From: Mycobacterium paraffinicum
GTDB lineage: Bacteria > Actinomycetota > Actinomycetes > Mycobacteriales > Mycobacteriaceae
DNA length: 26,258 bases
Direction of reading: 5' to 3'
Assembly: GCF_001907675.1 (NCBI RefSeq)
Contig: NZ_MPNT01000054.1
Location: forward strand, 1-26,258
This document shows, piece after piece, positions 1-7,244 of this stretch (the stretch's first letter is position 1; each line of letters starts with the position of its first letter). The position numbers and the translations under genes are program-made. The notes below the pieces were generated by a model that worked only from the letters and a program-made list of their open reading frames with translations, did no database searches and had not been told where the DNA came from.

Positions 1-130
1 CGGCGTGGTCGGCGGCCCAAAGCGTTGCGGCCCAACCGTCTTCGATCGCGGCGGGGTAGGGGTGTTCGGGCGCCAACCGGTAGTCGACGGAGACCACGAT
101 GGCGTCGGCGCCGACCGCGTGCTGGCGTAC
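1..130 (-). pseudogene. Alpha/beta-hydrolase (HSL-family carboxylesterase) internal fragment, cut by window edge and by a junction
   Basis: Read on the minus strand, this stretch encodes the block VRQHAVGADAIVVSVDYRL followed by APEHPYPAAIEDGWAATLWA, the segment after the HGGG oxyanion motif in hormone-sensitive-lipase-type esterases. The C-terminal part would continue beyond base 1. The N-terminal part should lie above base 130, but the frame there becomes Arg/Gly-rich nonsense and the DNA instead fits a Pro-rich protein on the plus strand. The gene is therefore 5'-truncated at about 130. A real rearrangement and an assembly join are both possible. The nucleophile region is outside the window. 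Confidence 0.6.
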
Positions 131-319
131 ACGCCCCCGCCCGTCCAACGACCGGCTCCCGCACCGCCGCCGGCGGCCCCGCCCCCTCCACCGCCCGCGG
201 CGCCCCCACCCGCGCCGGCCGCGCCCGCGCAGCCCCCGGTGACGATGTACCTGCACTTCCCGTTCGTCACGGTGCCGATCCCGATCACCCCGCCGCCTCC
301 GCCGGCGCCCCCGCCGTAA
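131..319 (+). pseudogene. Proline-rich C-terminal tail of an Rv0312-type (DUF7159/Hsp70-like) protein, 5' end missing
   Basis: The plus frame ending at TAA 317-319 encodes a dense Pro/Ala tail and then the less repetitive block VTMYLHFPFVTVPIPI before a last Pro stretch. Upstream of about base 130 the same frame is only the antisense of the esterase fragment, so no start or N-terminal domain belongs to it. A homologue of M. tuberculosis Rv0313 follows at 388, so by position this should be the end of the Rv0312 counterpart, a proline/threonine-rich protein with an actin-like N-terminal domain. That identification rests on gene order and composition. If the rest is truly absent, this is a pseudogene remnant. 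Confidence 0.45.
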
Positions 320-387
320 GGACGTGGCGCGGGAGAGCGACTGCGCGCACACTGGGCGGTGACGACATGAGCGGCGAGGAGGTCGCG

Positions 388-789
388 ATGGGCGAATACG
401 GTGCCTTCGGGTTCGATCCCGACGAGTTCGATCGAATGATCCGCGAGGGCAGCGAGGGGTTGCGCGACGTGTTCGAGCGGGTCAGCAGGTTTGTCGCGGC
501 TCCCAGCGCCCGCCCCGGCTGGTCGTCGATCTTCGAGGACTTCTCCCGGCGGCCCCGCCCGGAGCCCGAGACCGCCGGCGAGGCGGGGGACGGCGTCTGG
601 GCCATCTACACGGTGGACGCCGACGGTGGCGCGCACGTCGAACAGGTGTACGCGACCGAGCTCGACGCGCTGCGGGCCAACAAGGACAACGTCGACCCCA
701 AGCGCAGGGTGCGCTTCCTGCCTTATGGCATCGCGGTCAGCGTCCTCGACGGCGATGCGCACGACGACGAATCCGGCGAGGCGCCGTAA
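388..789 (+). CDS. Conserved mycobacterial hypothetical protein (Rv0313-like)
   Basis: This encodes 133 residues, close to the length I recall for Rv0313. ATG 388 is chosen over the in-frame ATG at 367 because a GAGGAGG Shine-Dalgarno lies just upstream of it, and the protein then starts MGEYGAFGFDPDEFDRMIRE. The N-terminal half is acidic and probably helical. The C-terminal half reads as a compact domain (WAIYTVDADGGAHVEQVYATE, then LDALRANKDNVDPKRRVRFLPYG). There is no signal peptide or membrane segment, so it is likely cytosolic. The biochemical function is unknown. It follows the Pro-rich tail by 68 bases on the same strand and converges with the DUF3060 gene five bases beyond its stop. 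Confidence 0.85.
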   Translation: MGEYGAFGFDPDEFDRMIREGSEGLRDVFERVSRFVAAPSARPGWSSIFEDFSRRPRPEPETAGEAGDGVWAIYTVDADGGAHVEQVYATELDALRANKDNVDPKRRVRFLPYGIAVSVLDGDAHDDESGEAP

Positions 790-794
790 CGCCG

Positions 795-1553
795 TCAGCC
801 CTGCTGGACGACGTTCCCACTACCCGAGTTGCCGACCTTCGGCGCGCCCGAGTGGTAGGTGACCTTGTTGTTGAAGCCGGAGGCTTCGATGCTGTCCACG
901 GCGTCGACGGTGATGTCGTTCTGGACGCCCGACACCGTGAGGCTCGCGCAGTGACCGCTGATCACTACGGTGTTGGACACGCCGCTGACGTTGACGACGT
1001 TGGCGTTGCACGCGATCGTCCGGTTCTCGCCGATCCCGGAGACCGTCACCTGGCTGCCCGGCGGCGGCGTGGGTGAGGTGGACGTGGTGGTCGACGTCGG
1101 CGTCTTGGTCCGGGTGGTGGTGGACGGGCCGGTGCCGCCCGGGGTGGTGGTCTGGGGACCGAACGTGTTGGTGAAGGTCGGCGGGGAGGTGATGATCGAT
1201 CGGACGCCGTAGAGCTGGTGCGCCGCGAAGGCGGCGATGCCGCCGGCGAGGGCCAGCACGCCGACGGCGATGAGGGTGCCCACGATCCACCACATCCGAT
1301 TGCCCGAGGGTCCTTGCGGCGGCCCGCCGAGCGGGCCGCCATAGCTCCACGCCGGCGGTGGCGGGGGAGGACCTGCCGGGCCGGGCGGGAAGGCCGGGGC
1401 GGGCGGGTAGGCCGGCGGGGCCGGGTAGCCCGGGCTCGGCTCGAAGGCCTGGCCGGCGGACTGTGCGCTACTTGCCTCGGATGCCCGCGCCGCGTCGGCG
1501 AGCGGGCGTTCGAGTTCCCGGATCCGATCCTCCGGGTCGTCGTTTGCTGCCAT
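795..1553 (-). CDS. DUF3060 membrane-anchored protein (Rv0314c-like)
   Basis: This encodes 252 residues. Residues 1-35 are charged, 38-85 are Pro/Gly/Ala-rich, about 87-112 form one transmembrane helix (MWWIVGTLIAVGVLALAGG), 133-166 are Thr/Ser/Pro-rich, and about 168-250 form a DUF3060 beta-repeat domain with repeated V-S-G turns (VSGIGEN, VSGVSN, VSGVQND). Cys182 and Cys202 could form a disulfide outside the cell. The topology suggests a cytoplasmic Pro-rich N-terminus and an exported beta-helical domain. The frame is open far upstream, to about 2516, but that part is antisense to the oxidoreductase gene, so the start is placed at ATG 1553 (MAANDDPED). The start is 57 bases from that of the divergent oxidoreductase. 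Molecular function is unknown. Confidence 0.85.
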   Translation of the reverse strand: MAANDDPEDRIRELERPLADAARASEASSAQSAGQAFEPSPGYPAPPAYPPAPAFPPGPAGPPPPPPAWSYGGPLGGPPQGPSGNRMWWIVGTLIAVGVLALAGGIAAFAAHQLYGVRSIITSPPTFTNTFGPQTTTPGGTGPSTTTRTKTPTSTTTSTSPTPPPGSQVTVSGIGENRTIACNANVVNVSGVSNTVVISGHCASLTVSGVQNDITVDAVDSIEASGFNNKVTYHSGAPKVGNSGSGNVVQQG

Positions 1554-1596
1554 GGGTTGAATATGCCATTCGCCCGGCCGGTTTCGGCGGGTTCGG

Positions 1597-1602
1597 TAGT
1601 TT
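1597..1602 (+). promoter_or_regulatory. Candidate -10 element (TAGTTT) for a leaderless oxidoreductase mRNA
   Basis: TAGTTT fits the mycobacterial TANNNT -10 and ends eight bases before the GTG start at 1611, so transcription could begin at or beside the start codon. No Shine-Dalgarno precedes that GTG, and no clear -35 is seen. Confidence 0.4.
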
Positions 1603-1610
1603 CTTGCATC

Positions 1611-2630
1611 GTGCCCGAACTGCCGAACCGTCAGGTCCTCCTTCGTCGCCGCCCTACCGGGCTCGTTTCGCCCGGTGACACCGAGCTGGTCACCACGCCG
1701 GCGCCCGAGCCCGCCGACGGTGAGGCGCTGCTGCGCACCACCTACGTCGGGATCGACGCCGCCGCACGCACCTGGCTCGACGACCAGCCCAGCTACCTTC
1801 CGCCGGTGCAGCTCGGCGAGGTGATCCGGGCGGCCGGGATCGGCGAGGTGGTCGCCTCGCGCTGCGACGCCTACGCCGTCGGCGACGTCGTCACCACGCT
1901 GACCGGCTTCTCCGAGTACGCGATCATCCGCGACGATTTGTTCAGCACGCCCATCCCCGGCGAGGACGACCAGCTGGCGATCATGTCGGTGTACGGGCCC
2001 ACCGGCGCCACCGCGTATTTCGGCATGACCGATATCGGCCGGCCCAAGGCGGGGGAGACGGTCGTGGTCTCGGCGGCCGCCGGGGCCACCGGGTCGGTGG
2101 CCGGGCAGATCGCCAAGATCGCCGGCGCCCGGGTGGTGGGGATCGCGGGCGGGCCGGAGAAGTGCCGCGCGGTGGTCGAGGACTTCGGGTTCGACGCCTG
2201 CATCGACTACAAGAACGACGACCTCGCGGCGGCGCTCAAGCAGCACTGCCCGAAGCGCGTCGACGTCTACTTCGACAACGTCGGCGGTCCCATCCTCAAC
2301 GCGGTGCTGGGCCGGTTGGCCCCGCACGCCCGGGTCGTCCTGTGCGGCGTCATCTCCAGTTACCTCACCGGCGAGCATCCCGGTCCGGCCAACTACGTGA
2401 ACCTGCTGTCCAGGACCGCGTTGATGCAGGGGTTCAACGCCCTCGACCAGTGGGGGCGGTTCGACGAGGCGTTCGCCGCGCTGCGGCAATGGGAGGCCGA
2501 GGGCCGGCTCAAGCACCGGGAGACCATCTTCGACGGCATCGAGTCGTGCGTCGACGCCCTCAACGGGCTGTTCACCGGGGTCAACATCGGCAAGACGCTG
2601 GTCAAGCTCAGCGAACCGGCCTCCCGCTGA
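1611..2630 (+). CDS. Zinc-independent MDR-family NADP-dependent oxidoreductase
   Basis: This encodes 339 residues, the usual length for the CurA/leukotriene-B4-dehydrogenase-like branch of the medium-chain reductases. A GroES-like domain (about 1-125) is followed by a Rossmann domain with the dinucleotide loop AAAGATGSVAGQIAK (about 156-169), then GARVVGIAGGPEKC and the family signature VYFDNVGG. The zinc-ligand cysteines of alcohol dehydrogenases are absent, so it probably reduces enone or aldehyde double bonds using NADPH in the cytosol. The physiological substrate cannot be told. GTG 1611 (VPELPNRQ) is chosen because the N-terminus then matches the family; sequence upstream in this frame is antisense to DUF3060. 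This gene lies between the Rv0314c-like and Rv0315-like genes, unlike the order I recall in M. tuberculosis. Confidence 0.88.
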   Translation: MPELPNRQVLLRRRPTGLVSPGDTELVTTPAPEPADGEALLRTTYVGIDAAARTWLDDQPSYLPPVQLGEVIRAAGIGEVVASRCDAYAVGDVVTTLTGFSEYAIIRDDLFSTPIPGEDDQLAIMSVYGPTGATAYFGMTDIGRPKAGETVVVSAAAGATGSVAGQIAKIAGARVVGIAGGPEKCRAVVEDFGFDACIDYKNDDLAAALKQHCPKRVDVYFDNVGGPILNAVLGRLAPHARVVLCGVISSYLTGEHPGPANYVNLLSRTALMQGFNALDQWGRFDEAFAALRQWEAEGRLKHRETIFDGIESCVDALNGLFTGVNIGKTLVKLSEPASR

Positions 2631-2781
2631 TCGCCGTCATTACCACGCGAAAAGTGGCCGCCACGGCCCGGGTGTGACATGCGGGGCGCCCCTGCGCGTG
2701 GTTTCATAACACCGTTTGCAAAAGTTGCTTAGGGGTATCGCGCTAGGTCGGAACGCGGCTTTCACGATTGGTGGGTTCTAG

Positions 2782-3612
2782 ATGGATCGTCGCAGCATGA
2801 TGTTGATCTCGGGGCTCGGCATGCTGGGGGCTGCGATGCGGTTGCCGGGCGCATGGGCCACCCCCTCGGCGCCGGAGGCGCCCCCGTCGGCCGGTCCCGG
2901 CGGTCCCTACATCTTCGCCGACGAGTTCGACGGACCCGCGGGCTCGCCGCCCGACCCGGGCAAGTGGACCATCCAGACCTGGCAGGACGACGTGTTCCCG
3001 CCCGTGGAGGGCATCTATCGCGACGACCGCCAGAACGTGTTCCAGGACGGCAGTTCCAACCTCGTCCTGCGCGCCACCCACGATCTGCTGAACAACACCT
3101 ATTACAGCGGCAAGCTGCGGGGCAATTTCCGCAGCATGATCAACCAGACCTGGGAGGCGCGGATCAAGCTGGACTGCCTGTACCCCGGCCTGTGGCCCTC
3201 GTTCTGGGGCGTCAACGAGGACCCGCTGCCCGACGGTGAGGTGGACGTCTTCGAGTGGTACGGCAACGGCAACTGGGCGCCGGGCACCACCGTCCACGCG
3301 GCGTCCAACGGCAAGACGTGGGAAGGCAAGTCGATCCCCGGTCTGGTCGACAGCAACTGGCACACCTGGCGAATGCATTGGGGCGAAGAGGGATTCGAAT
3401 TCGCGCGGGACGGCGCCGAGTACTTCAAGGTGCCCAACAAGCCCATCCACGTCGCCGGTGGCGCCCCGGACGACTTCCGGTGGCCGTTCAACATTCCCGG
3501 CTACTGGATGACGCCGATGTTCACGCTCGCCGTGGGCGGTGTCGGCGCCGGTGATCCGGCCGCGGGCACCTTTCCGGCCTCGATGCTGGTCGACTACATC
3601 CGCATCTGGTGA
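2782..3612 (+). CDS. Exported GH16 family endo-beta-1,3-glucanase-like protein (Rv0315-like)
   Basis: This encodes 276 residues. The N-terminus MDRRSMMLISGLGMLG carries a twin-arginine followed by a hydrophobic stretch and an AWA-TP cleavage region, suggesting Tat or Sec export. The mature part is a glycoside hydrolase family 16 jelly roll. The active-site signature E-V-D-V-F-E lies at residues 153-158, giving Glu153 as nucleophile, Asp155 as assistant and Glu158 as acid/base, inside PDGEVDVFEWYG. Tryptophan-rich segments (WPSFWGVNE, WHTWRMHWG) fit glucan-binding clefts. The family cleaves beta-1,3 or mixed-linkage glucans, which mycobacteria are not known to make, so a host or fungal glucan or a signalling role is possible. 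It converges with the glycosyltransferase, with one base between the stop codons. Confidence 0.9.
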   Translation: MDRRSMMLISGLGMLGAAMRLPGAWATPSAPEAPPSAGPGGPYIFADEFDGPAGSPPDPGKWTIQTWQDDVFPPVEGIYRDDRQNVFQDGSSNLVLRATHDLLNNTYYSGKLRGNFRSMINQTWEARIKLDCLYPGLWPSFWGVNEDPLPDGEVDVFEWYGNGNWAPGTTVHAASNGKTWEGKSIPGLVDSNWHTWRMHWGEEGFEFARDGAEYFKVPNKPIHVAGGAPDDFRWPFNIPGYWMTPMFTLAVGGVGAGDPAAGTFPASMLVDYIRIW

Positions 3613-3613
3613 C

Positions 3614-5131
3614 TTATCGCTGCGCTTTGAACACCTGAACCAGGTTGAACTGCCAGCGCTCGACGAGCCGGAAGCCCAAGTCGTGCGGGACCGCGAAGGC
3701 GGGGGTCGCCCCGTAGACCGGCCCGGGCGGGATCGCCGGGCCGCGCTCGTGCGCCGGCTGTGAGGGGTCGGCCTGGGTGATGATCCACACGACGGCGCAC
3801 TGGCTCAACGGTTTCGCGACAACCTCGGGAATGAGGTTGGTGTCGAAGACGTCGTTGCGGTCGGTCGCCCGCTGCCACAGCGTCAGGTCGACCAGCTTGC
3901 GGTAGGCGTCCGGGCGCGCCGCCAGCAACGGGCGCATCGGGGCCGGCATGAACGTCACCGTGTCGTTCACCAGCAGGCAATCGCCCGGTGCCGCCTGGGC
4001 GCTGATCAGATCGGCCACCTGGCTGTAGTCCATCCCGTACTTGGCGTACGGAGTTCTTTGCGCCCGAACATAATTGGGGGTCGCTGCGATGGCGAACAGC
4101 GCGACGAGGGCCGCGGTCAGCCACGGCCGGGCGGTCACCGCGGCGGCGCAGACGCCCAGGATCAGTGCCATGCCCGGCGCCGTGAACGACAGATAGCGCG
4201 GGGTGTAGATCGGGTGCACCAGCCCCGAGTAGGCCACAATGGCCGCGGTCGGCAGCGCCAGCCACGCCACCGCGAGGGCCAGCAGCTGCCCGTCGGACCG
4301 CGCCAAGAGCGCGGACTTGCTGAGCCACAACACGATAGCCGCCGCAATCACCAGCGCCGACAGCACGGCGAACGGGGGGCTGCGCTCGAAACACTGTTGC
4401 ATCACCACGTCTTCGAGCGTCCGGCGGCCGATCGGCGCGATCCAGCTGATTTGATGCGCCTGCCCCGCGACCTTCACCAAGAAGGGCGCCATGGCGCCTA
4501 CCCCGACTCCCGCGGCGACGGCGAACCGCAGTAAAGCCCTTCGTGCGCAACGGGATGCGACCAACAGGACGACGTGCGCGGCGACCATCAGCGCGAGGTA
4601 CACCTCGAGCGCGATCGATGCGGCCAGGGCGGCGCCGTAGGCCGCCCACAGCCACCCGGTGTCGCGGCGCGCGGCAAGCACCAGCAATACCGTCAGCCAC
4701 ACGGCGGCCATCATCGACAGCGCGTAGGGGCGGGCCTCGATGCCCGCCCACGTCGTCCGGGGCAGGACGGCGCAGCAGACACCCGAAGCGACCGCGACGG
4801 TGCGCGACGAGAACTGCCTGCCCAGCACCACAATTCCGGCGGCCGCACCCCCGACGGCCAGGCCGCTCGGGGCGCGCGAGAAGAACTCGGTGGGCGGGAA
4901 GACCTGAAACCAGGCGTGCATCAGCAGGTAGTACAGGCCGTGCACGGCGTCGACGTTGCCCAGCATCCGCCACAGCTGGGCAAGCGACCGGCTGTAGGCG
5001 GCCGAGATCGTGGCGGCCTCGTCGTACCAGAACGACGGGCGGCCCGCGCCGCCCAGACTCACCGCGACGGCGAGCAGCCCGACGAGCAGCGGGTCCAGCG
5101 CGGCCGTCGGTCGGCGAAGCGGGTTCCGCAC
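3614..5131 (-). CDS. GT-C superfamily polyprenyl-phosphate-dependent membrane glycosyltransferase
   Basis: This encodes 505 residues with about ten hydrophobic helices. The first helix (about 13-30) is followed by SFWYDEAATIS, in which Asp37-Glu38 match the acidic pair in the first extracytoplasmic loop of PMT/ArnT-type (GT39/GT83-like) transferases. About 380-500 form a soluble C-terminal domain. Such enzymes transfer a sugar from a polyprenyl-phosphate donor, in mycobacteria usually decaprenyl-phosphoryl mannose or arabinose, to a lipid, glycan or protein outside the membrane. Donor and acceptor cannot be read from the sequence. GTG 5131 (MRNPLRRPTAALDP) is chosen as the start. Its end abuts that of the GH16 gene. 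Confidence 0.85.
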   Translation of the reverse strand: MRNPLRRPTAALDPLLVGLLAVAVSLGGAGRPSFWYDEAATISAAYSRSLAQLWRMLGNVDAVHGLYYLLMHAWFQVFPPTEFFSRAPSGLAVGGAAAGIVVLGRQFSSRTVAVASGVCCAVLPRTTWAGIEARPYALSMMAAVWLTVLLVLAARRDTGWLWAAYGAALAASIALEVYLALMVAAHVVLLVASRCARRALLRFAVAAGVGVGAMAPFLVKVAGQAHQISWIAPIGRRTLEDVVMQQCFERSPPFAVLSALVIAAAIVLWLSKSALLARSDGQLLALAVAWLALPTAAIVAYSGLVHPIYTPRYLSFTAPGMALILGVCAAAVTARPWLTAALVALFAIAATPNYVRAQRTPYAKYGMDYSQVADLISAQAAPGDCLLVNDTVTFMPAPMRPLLAARPDAYRKLVDLTLWQRATDRNDVFDTNLIPEVVAKPLSQCAVVWIITQADPSQPAHERGPAIPPGPVYGATPAFAVPHDLGFRLVERWQFNLVQVFKAQR

Positions 5132-5187
5132 GCCGCTATGGTGCCAGAGCCCGATCCGGTTCCCGCCGCTGGTCGCCTACGGCCCGG

Positions 5188-5415
5188 TCAGTTGAGCAGC
5201 CAGACGTGCCAGAAGCCGTCGGAGCCCTCGCGGCAGTCCCAATGGGTGTAGAGGTGGTCGTTGTGTGTGATCTCGACGTTCGGGGCGTCCGCCTCGCAGC
5301 CGGCCAGGCTCGAATAGTTGCCCTCGACCTCGACTTGGTCGGCACCGGCCACGCCCACGCCGGTGGTGAGCAGCCCCGCCAACGCCAATAGGCCAGCGGC
5401 ACAAGCCATCTTCAT
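5188..5415 (-). CDS. Small secreted protein, 75 residues, unknown function
   Basis: This encodes 75 residues. A typical Sec signal peptide (MKMACAAGLLALAGLLTTGV, cleavage near AGA-D at about 25) is followed by a mature region of about 50 residues with Cys40 and Cys61, likely a disulfide, and a Trp/His-rich end (HWDCREGSDGFWHVWLLN). ATG 5415 is supported by the strong AAGGGGAGG Shine-Dalgarno upstream; a longer frame to 5592 lacks a signal peptide at its start. The protein resembles small mycobacterial exported proteins of unknown role. It lies upstream of the GT-C gene on the same strand with a 56-base gap, so co-transcription is possible. Confidence 0.8.
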   Translation of the reverse strand: MKMACAAGLLALAGLLTTGVGVAGADQVEVEGNYSSLAGCEADAPNVEITHNDHLYTHWDCREGSDGFWHVWLLN

Positions 5416-5510
5416 GTGGGACCTCCCCTTGTTAGGTGAGCCGACTATATCCACCCGCCCGGCCGCGGGCTCGGAAATGGCGAACTCGACGATCCGGCCG
5501 TATTCGAACG

Positions 5511-5516
5511 TATGAT
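5511..5516 (+). promoter_or_regulatory. -10 element TATGAT for a leaderless transcript of the gene at 5523
   Basis: TATGAT is a near-consensus -10 and ends six bases before ATG 5523, the spacing expected if the start codon is the 5' end of the mRNA. There is no Shine-Dalgarno. The overlapping GATCGATCGAT run is a short palindromic repeat. Confidence 0.55.
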
Positions 5517-5522
5517 CGATCG

Positions 5523-5831
5523 ATGGGGCAGTTCGCGTCCATCGGGTACAACGGCCAGCCGGTCCGCAGCCCGTTCCGGGTGGTGCGGCCACCGCTCACG
5601 GTCCTGGTGGACCTGACGGTGTTGTTCCCGCGCGAGCCGCACCGCTCCGGCCGATATCAGCCCAACGGGTTGCAACTACACAAGGTGGTCGAGGGGTTGC
5701 TCAGCTGCTGGGGCCTCTGCGAGCAGGGCGACTGGTGGGGCCTGGTCACCTACCCGGTCGCCTACGGCTCGGAGCGCAAGACTGTCACGCACTGGGTGCC
5801 CGCCTGGACGCTGCGCCGAAAGCCGTTCTGA
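5523..5831 (+). CDS. Conserved hypothetical protein, 102 residues
   Basis: This encodes 102 residues, starting MGQFASIGYNGQPVRSPFRV. It is Trp/Gly/Arg-rich with a central amphipathic stretch (LQLHKVVEGLLSCWGLCEQG) and the phrase WWGLVTYPVAYGSERKTVTH near the end. There is no signal peptide or membrane helix, and I cannot name a family. ATG 5523 is chosen because a TATGAT box sits six bases upstream and earlier in-frame codons give low-quality Arg-rich sequence. It is divergent from the small secreted protein at 5415, and the 107 bases between them must hold both promoters. Confidence 0.7.
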   Translation: MGQFASIGYNGQPVRSPFRVVRPPLTVLVDLTVLFPREPHRSGRYQPNGLQLHKVVEGLLSCWGLCEQGDWWGLVTYPVAYGSERKTVTHWVPAWTLRRKPF

Positions 5832-5890
5832 CGGCGGCGCTTACGCCGGACCCATGCGGGTGCGGCACGCCGATGCGATGATTGCTGCCC

Positions 5891-6562
5891 GTGGACGCAA
5901 GTTGGGGTTCGGTGCTCACCAAGCTCGTCGCGCTGGCGGCGGTCATCGCGCTCTCGCCGATCACGGTCGTTCCGGCGGTGCTGGTCCTGCACGCGCCGCG
6001 GCCGCGCCCGACCAGCCTCGCGTTCCTCACCGGATGGGTGCTGGGGCTGGCGGCCCTCACCGCCGTGTTCGTCAGCGGCTCGGGCCTGCTCGGCGGCCTG
6101 CACAAGGCGCCACCGACCTGGGCGTCGTGGGCCCGCGTCGTGCTGGGGTCGGCGCTGATCGCGTTGGGCGGGTATCAATGGCTGACCCGGCACCGGCACG
6201 GCAGCATGCCGCGCTGGATGCGCTCGTTTTCCACCCTGTCCCCCACCCGCGCCGGGGTGACCGCGGCGGTGCTGGTGGTGCTGCGGCCCGAGGTGCTGAT
6301 CCTGTGCGCGGCGGCGGGCCTGGCCGTCGGCGGCAGCAGCCTGAACGCGGCCGGGCAGTTGCTGGCCGCCGCGGTGTTCGTCGTCATCGCCGCGTCAACC
6401 GTGGCCATCCCGATATTGGCGTATGCCGGCGCCGGCGAGCGCCTCGACGATCCCCTGGAACGCCTCAAGGTCTGGATGGAGCAAAACCATGCGACGCTGC
6501 TCGCCGTCATTGTGGTGCTGATCGGTTTGATGGTGCTCTACAACGGGATTCACGCCCTGTAG
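5891..6562 (+). CDS. SfLAP/GAP-family integral membrane protein (lipid-addressing type), copy 1
   Basis: This encodes 223 residues with about six transmembrane helices, starting DASWGSVLTKLVALAAV. The pattern ALSPITVVPAVLVLHAPRPR, then FLTGWVLGLAAL, and late AIPILAYAGAGERLDD matches the Sap/GAP family, whose studied members help move sulfolipid-1 or glycopeptidolipids to the mycobacterial surface. GTG 5891 is preferred over TTG 5882 because it aligns with the ATG of the tandem copy and both genes then have equal length. No clear Shine-Dalgarno is seen. The second copy follows after ten bases, so the pair is surely co-transcribed. The lipid cargo is unknown; no glycolipid biosynthesis genes are nearby. 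Confidence 0.85.
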   Translation: MDASWGSVLTKLVALAAVIALSPITVVPAVLVLHAPRPRPTSLAFLTGWVLGLAALTAVFVSGSGLLGGLHKAPPTWASWARVVLGSALIALGGYQWLTRHRHGSMPRWMRSFSTLSPTRAGVTAAVLVVLRPEVLILCAAAGLAVGGSSLNAAGQLLAAAVFVVIAASTVAIPILAYAGAGERLDDPLERLKVWMEQNHATLLAVIVVLIGLMVLYNGIHAL

Positions 6563-6572
6563 ATTGCTGCCC

Positions 6573-7244
6573 ATGGCAGGCAGCTGGGGCACCGTGCTCA
6601 CCGGTCTGGTTCCGCTCGGACTGGTCGTCTCGCTCTCGCCGCTGACGGTGATCCCGGCCGTGCTGGTGCTGCAGGCGCCGCGCCCGCGGCCTACCGGCCT
6701 GGCGTTCCTAGCCGGCTGGGCGCTGAGCATTGCCGCGCTGACGGCGCTCGCCGTCGCCGCCTCCCACCTGCTCGGCGGCCTGGACAAGTCGCCGCCGCGC
6801 TGGTCGTCGTGGTTGCGCGTGGTGCTGGGGTCGGGACTGATCGTGTACGGCATCTACAAATGGCTGAACCGGCACGGCCACGCCGAGTCACCGAAATGGA
6901 TGCGCTCGTTCGCCACCATCACCCCGGCCCGGGCCGGGATCATGGGGGCGGTCCTGGCGGTGGTGCGGCCGGACGTGGTGCTCATCTGCATCCCGGCCGG
7001 GCTGGGCATCGGCACCGCGGGGCTCGGCCTCGCCGGCGACTGGGTGGCCGCGGCGTTCTTCGTCGCGATCGCGGCGTCGAGCGTCGCCATCCCGATATTG
7101 GCCTACGCGGCGGCCGGCAGCCGGCTCGACGACACGCTGGCGAGCCTCAAGGACTGGATGGACCGCAACAACGCCGCCCTACTCGCGGCGGTCCTGGTCC
7201 TGATCGGCGCGATGGTGCTCTACCACGGGATCGACGCTCTGTAG
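6573..7244 (+). CDS. SfLAP/GAP-family integral membrane protein, tandem copy 2
   Basis: This encodes 223 residues, exactly the length of copy 1. It aligns throughout: SWGTVLTGLVPLGLVVSLSP at the start, QAPRPRPTGLAFLAGWALS, PKWMRSFATITPARAGIMGA in the middle and AIPILAYAAAGSRLDDTLAS near the end. About six transmembrane helices are expected. The context ATTGCTGCCC before its ATG also precedes the GTG of copy 1, evidence of tandem duplication. Family role as for copy 1; the two may work as a heteromeric pair. Its 3' end overlaps the convergent HExxH gene by 25 bases. Confidence 0.87.
   Translation: MAGSWGTVLTGLVPLGLVVSLSPLTVIPAVLVLQAPRPRPTGLAFLAGWALSIAALTALAVAASHLLGGLDKSPPRWSSWLRVVLGSGLIVYGIYKWLNRHGHAESPKWMRSFATITPARAGIMGAVLAVVRPDVVLICIPAGLGIGTAGLGLAGDWVAAAFFVAIAASSVAIPILAYAAAGSRLDDTLASLKDWMDRNNAALLAAVLVLIGAMVLYHGIDAL

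Noticed and set aside
1554..2516. Upstream extension of the DUF3060 reading frame to 573 codons
   Set aside because: The extension is antisense to a well-conserved oxidoreductase and is Arg/Gly/Val-rich with no domain; high GC keeps such frames open.
2745..2781. GGAAC...GTT sigma-E/H-type promoter before the GH16 gene
   Set aside because: The candidate -10 lies almost at the start codon and the spacing is poor; similar matches are frequent in such DNA.
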